NCBI GenBank assembly: GCA_029942265.1
Contig: JAOZTO010000117.1
Location: 1-7,347 of the forward strand
DNA: 7,347 bases
Reading direction: 5' to 3'
DNA from: Desulfocapsa sp.
GTDB lineage: Bacteria > Desulfobacterota > Desulfobulbia > Desulfobulbales > Desulfocapsaceae
Of the stretch, positions 6,839 to 7,347 are shown piece by piece. The notes below the pieces were generated by a model. That model had not been told where the DNA came from and did not search any database. It worked only from the letters and a program-made list of their open reading frames with translations. The position numbers and the translations under genes were made by a program. Position 1 is the first letter of the stretch; each line of letters opens with the position of its first letter.

Positions 6839-6847
6839 ACGATTCAA

Positions 6848-7347
6848 ATGAAAAAAGGTTTATTAGCTGTATTGTTAAGCACAGCAATGCTTTGCGCAGG
6901 ATTGCTGTCTACCGCTCAGGCAAGTGATATTGAACTTGCCAAAAGCTCCACACTTGAGCAAATCATTAAAAGGGGAGAAATTCGGGTAGGATTTGAAGTA
7001 GGCTATGTTCCCTTTGAGATGTCTGATAAAAAAGGTAACTACATCGGTTTTGATATTGATCTTGCCAAAATGATGGCCAAGGCCATGGGTGTAAAACTCG
7101 TTCCTGTAAACACTGCATGGGATGGTATCATTCCAGCTCTTGTAACTGAAAAACTGGACATTATTATTGCCGGAATGACAATTACCCAGCAACGAAACCT
7201 AAAAGTCAATTTTGCCGATCCTTACATTATTGTGGGTCAAACTATTATCCTCAGTGGAAAACACAAGGATACTGTTAAATCATATAAAGATCTGAATGAT
7301 CCAAAATACACAATTACTTCAAAACTTGGTACAACGGGCGAAATGGC
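6848..7347 (+). CDS. family 3 solute-binding protein of an amino-acid ABC transporter (5' part, runs off the right edge)
   Basis: This periplasmic protein captures a small polar ligand, probably an amino acid, and delivers it to an ABC permease. The visible 166 codons begin with a signal peptide: MKK, a hydrophobic core to about residue 22, and an AQA cleavage site after A25. The mature part has the family signature order: RVGFEVGYVPFE (46-57), GFDIDLAK (67-74), W91 with GIIPAL (93-98), and AGMTIT (108-113). R116 follows, the position that in this family usually binds the ligand carboxylate, and then FADPY (122-126). Family members are about 240-270 aa, so roughly the C-terminal third is missing beyond the window. 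It is transcribed away from the operon. Permease and ATPase genes would be expected downstream. The ligand cannot be predicted. Confidence 0.93.
   Translation, partial: MKKGLLAVLLSTAMLCAGLLSTAQASDIELAKSSTLEQIIKRGEIRVGFEVGYVPFEMSDKKGNYIGFDIDLAKMMAKAMGVKLVPVNTAWDGIIPALVTEKLDIIIAGMTITQQRNLKVNFADPYIIVGQTIILSGKHKDTVKSYKDLNDPKYTITSKLGTTGEM

Noticed and set aside
6617..6847. Small RNA, tRNA or terminator in the divergent intergenic region
   Set aside because: No cloverleaf, strong hairpin or hairpin plus T-run is visible; the short inverted words such as GTTG/CAAC are too weak to count.
6875..7192. Minus-strand open frame of 105 codons
   Set aside because: It is antisense to the solute-binding protein gene, which has a signal peptide, ribosome binding site and family motifs.

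Overview
The window looks like a chromosomal stretch from a Gram-negative, AT-leaning (low-to-mid GC by eye) bacterium. The gene mix is an AMMECR1-type protein, a YkgJ cysteine-cluster protein, an OleA-like condensing enzyme and a polar amino-acid binding protein. It most resembles Desulfobacterota (Desulfobulbales-like sulfate reducers). That placement rests on remembered family resemblance, not on a marker gene, and is only moderately sure. I see no mobile element, CRISPR array, tRNA or rRNA.

Layout. Bases 6616 down to 72 hold six minus-strand genes packed almost without gaps. In transcription order they are: an OleA-like thiolase/3-oxoacyl-ACP synthase III; an AMMECR1 (AmmeMemoRadiSam system A) protein; a YkgJ-type CxxCxxxCC protein; a YfcD-like Nudix hydrolase; an RhlB-like DEAD-box RNA helicase; and a fatty acid cis/trans isomerase (Cti) with a haem c motif. 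Four junctions are a 1-base TAATG overlap, a 4-base ATGA overlap and two exact abutments. The remaining one, YkgJ/Nudix, is an 8-base overlap with the preferred start. This strongly suggests one translationally coupled operon. A 231-base divergent intergenic region separates it from a plus-strand gene for a secreted family 3 solute-binding protein of an amino-acid ABC transporter, which runs off the right edge. The first 71 bases lie downstream of cti and show no clear gene or terminator.

How the genes may work together. The first and last genes act on acyl chains. OleA-type enzymes condense two fatty acyl thioesters head-to-head, the entry step to long-chain ketones and olefins, and Cti converts cis to trans unsaturated acyl chains in phospholipids. 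RhlB-type helicases unwind structured RNA and often matter in cold or stress. A shared membrane-adaptation or stress theme is a reasonable hypothesis, but nothing in the sequence proves it. No oleB, oleC or oleD partner is in the window, and the AMMECR1 gene lacks its usual Memo and radical SAM partners here.

The most useful leads are: this gene combination in one tight unit; an oleA-like gene apart from oleBCD; a promoter so close to its ATG that the mRNA may be leaderless; and a predicted lipoprotein Cti with an extended cysteine motif.
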